Source: Candidatus Delongbacteria bacterium | Lineage (GTDB): Bacteria; UBA4055 | Assembly (NCBI GenBank): GCA_027858225.1 | Contig: JAQIDB010000073.1 | Location: 1-45,476, forward strand | Direction of reading: 5' to 3' | DNA length: 45,476 nucleotides | Shown: positions 45,286 through 45,476 of the stretch, in pieces | Position numbering within the stretch: position 1 is the first letter of the stretch | Layout: the number at the start of each line of letters is the position of its first letter | Notes under the pieces: generated by a model | The model's database searches: none | Told to the model about the DNA's origin: nothing | What the model saw: the letters and a program-made list of their open reading frames with translations, nothing else | Program-made: the position numbers and the translations under genes

Positions 45286-45470
45286 TGGCTAAGAAATCAA
45301 TGATTGCAAAAGCTAATAAAAAACAAAAATTCAAAGTTCGCCAATACAATAGGTGTCAGAGATGCGGAAGACCTAGAGGGTATATGCGTGAGTTTGGTGT
45401 TTGTAGAATTTGTTTTAGAGAGCTGGCAAGTTACGGTGAAATAACTGGTGTAAGAAAAGCTAGCTGGTAA
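45285..45470 (+). CDS. rpsN: 30S ribosomal protein S14, zinc-binding type
   Basis: The 61-residue form is the short, zinc-binding (type Z) S14: [25 protein letters not shown] contains the two CxxC pairs. The C-terminus GVRKASW is conserved. It lacks the longer N-terminal part of the zinc-free S14 type. Its ATG overlaps the rplE stop. It is the last complete gene; rpsH and the rest of the spc operon should follow beyond the window edge. Confidence 0.97.
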   Translation: MAKKSMIAKANKKQKFKVRQYNRCQRCGRPRGYMREFGVCRICFRELASYGEITGVRKASW

Positions 45471-45476
45471 GATAAA

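Noticed and set aside
780-45470. UGA reassigned to an amino acid
   Set aside because: All conserved genes read through at full length with UGA as stop, and Trp uses TGG throughout, so there is no positive sign of recoding. Only the absence of TGA as stop is reported.
1-45476. tRNA or rRNA genes, CRISPR arrays, insertion sequences, prophage or toxin-antitoxin genes
   Set aside because: Gaps between genes are short and none shows a cloverleaf, repeat-spacer pattern, transposase or phage gene by eye. A covariance-model search would be needed to exclude small RNAs.

Overview
The window is AT-rich bacterial DNA, densely coded, with about 40 protein genes and no tRNA, rRNA, CRISPR array, transposase or phage gene that I can recognise. 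Lineage clues: two secreted proteins end in the NYPNPFNPST-type C-terminal domain of type IX secretion (T9SS) substrates, a PorV-like barrel and a carboxypeptidase-regulatory/TonB-receptor-type barrel are present, and several lipoproteins have clear lipoboxes. This points to the Fibrobacteres-Chlorobi-Bacteroidetes (FCB) superphylum. True Bacteroidetes usually have -33 TTTG / -7 TAnnTTTG promoters and weak Shine-Dalgarno (SD) sites. Here promoters look sigma70-like (TTGAnn, 17 bp, TATATT) and SD sites are strong, so a deep FCB lineage or candidate phylum (for example Marinimicrobia, Cloacimonadota, Delongbacteria or Ignavibacteria) fits better. That placement is inference.

Layout. (1) 1-3655, minus strand: housekeeping genes rmuC, a 2H phosphoesterase, tsaD and the start of nadA. 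(2) 3873-10358: a large secreted protein (A), an ABC-2 permease fused to a CPBP protease, and a convergent SH3-like exported protein. (3) 10359-23497: a non-coding leader with two promoter-like sites, then a five-gene envelope operon. Its genes are a TonB-receptor-like barrel with calcium-loop insertions, a large secreted protein (B, paralogue of A), a lipoprotein, a T9SS-tailed protein (C) and a PorV-like barrel. The operon ends in a strong terminator. (4) 23640-29869: a transglutaminase-like exported protein, an FtsB/DivIC-like protein overlapping argF, and a second T9SS-tailed protein (D, paralogue of C). (5) 29939-34543: ychF, a possible GNAT-like protein, a PAP2 phosphatase, a lone receiver domain and a SpoIID-like lipoprotein. 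(6) 34620-45476: the str and S10/spc ribosomal operons from rpsL to rpsN in canonical order, cut by the window end.

The envelope genes look like one functional block: a PorV-like protein and T9SS-tailed cargo made together with a TonB-type barrel, a lipoprotein and a large exported protein of a family present twice here. The most unexpected genome-level signal is stop-codon use. All 39 complete genes end in TAA (29) or TAG (10) and none in TGA, while no conserved gene is interrupted by TGA.
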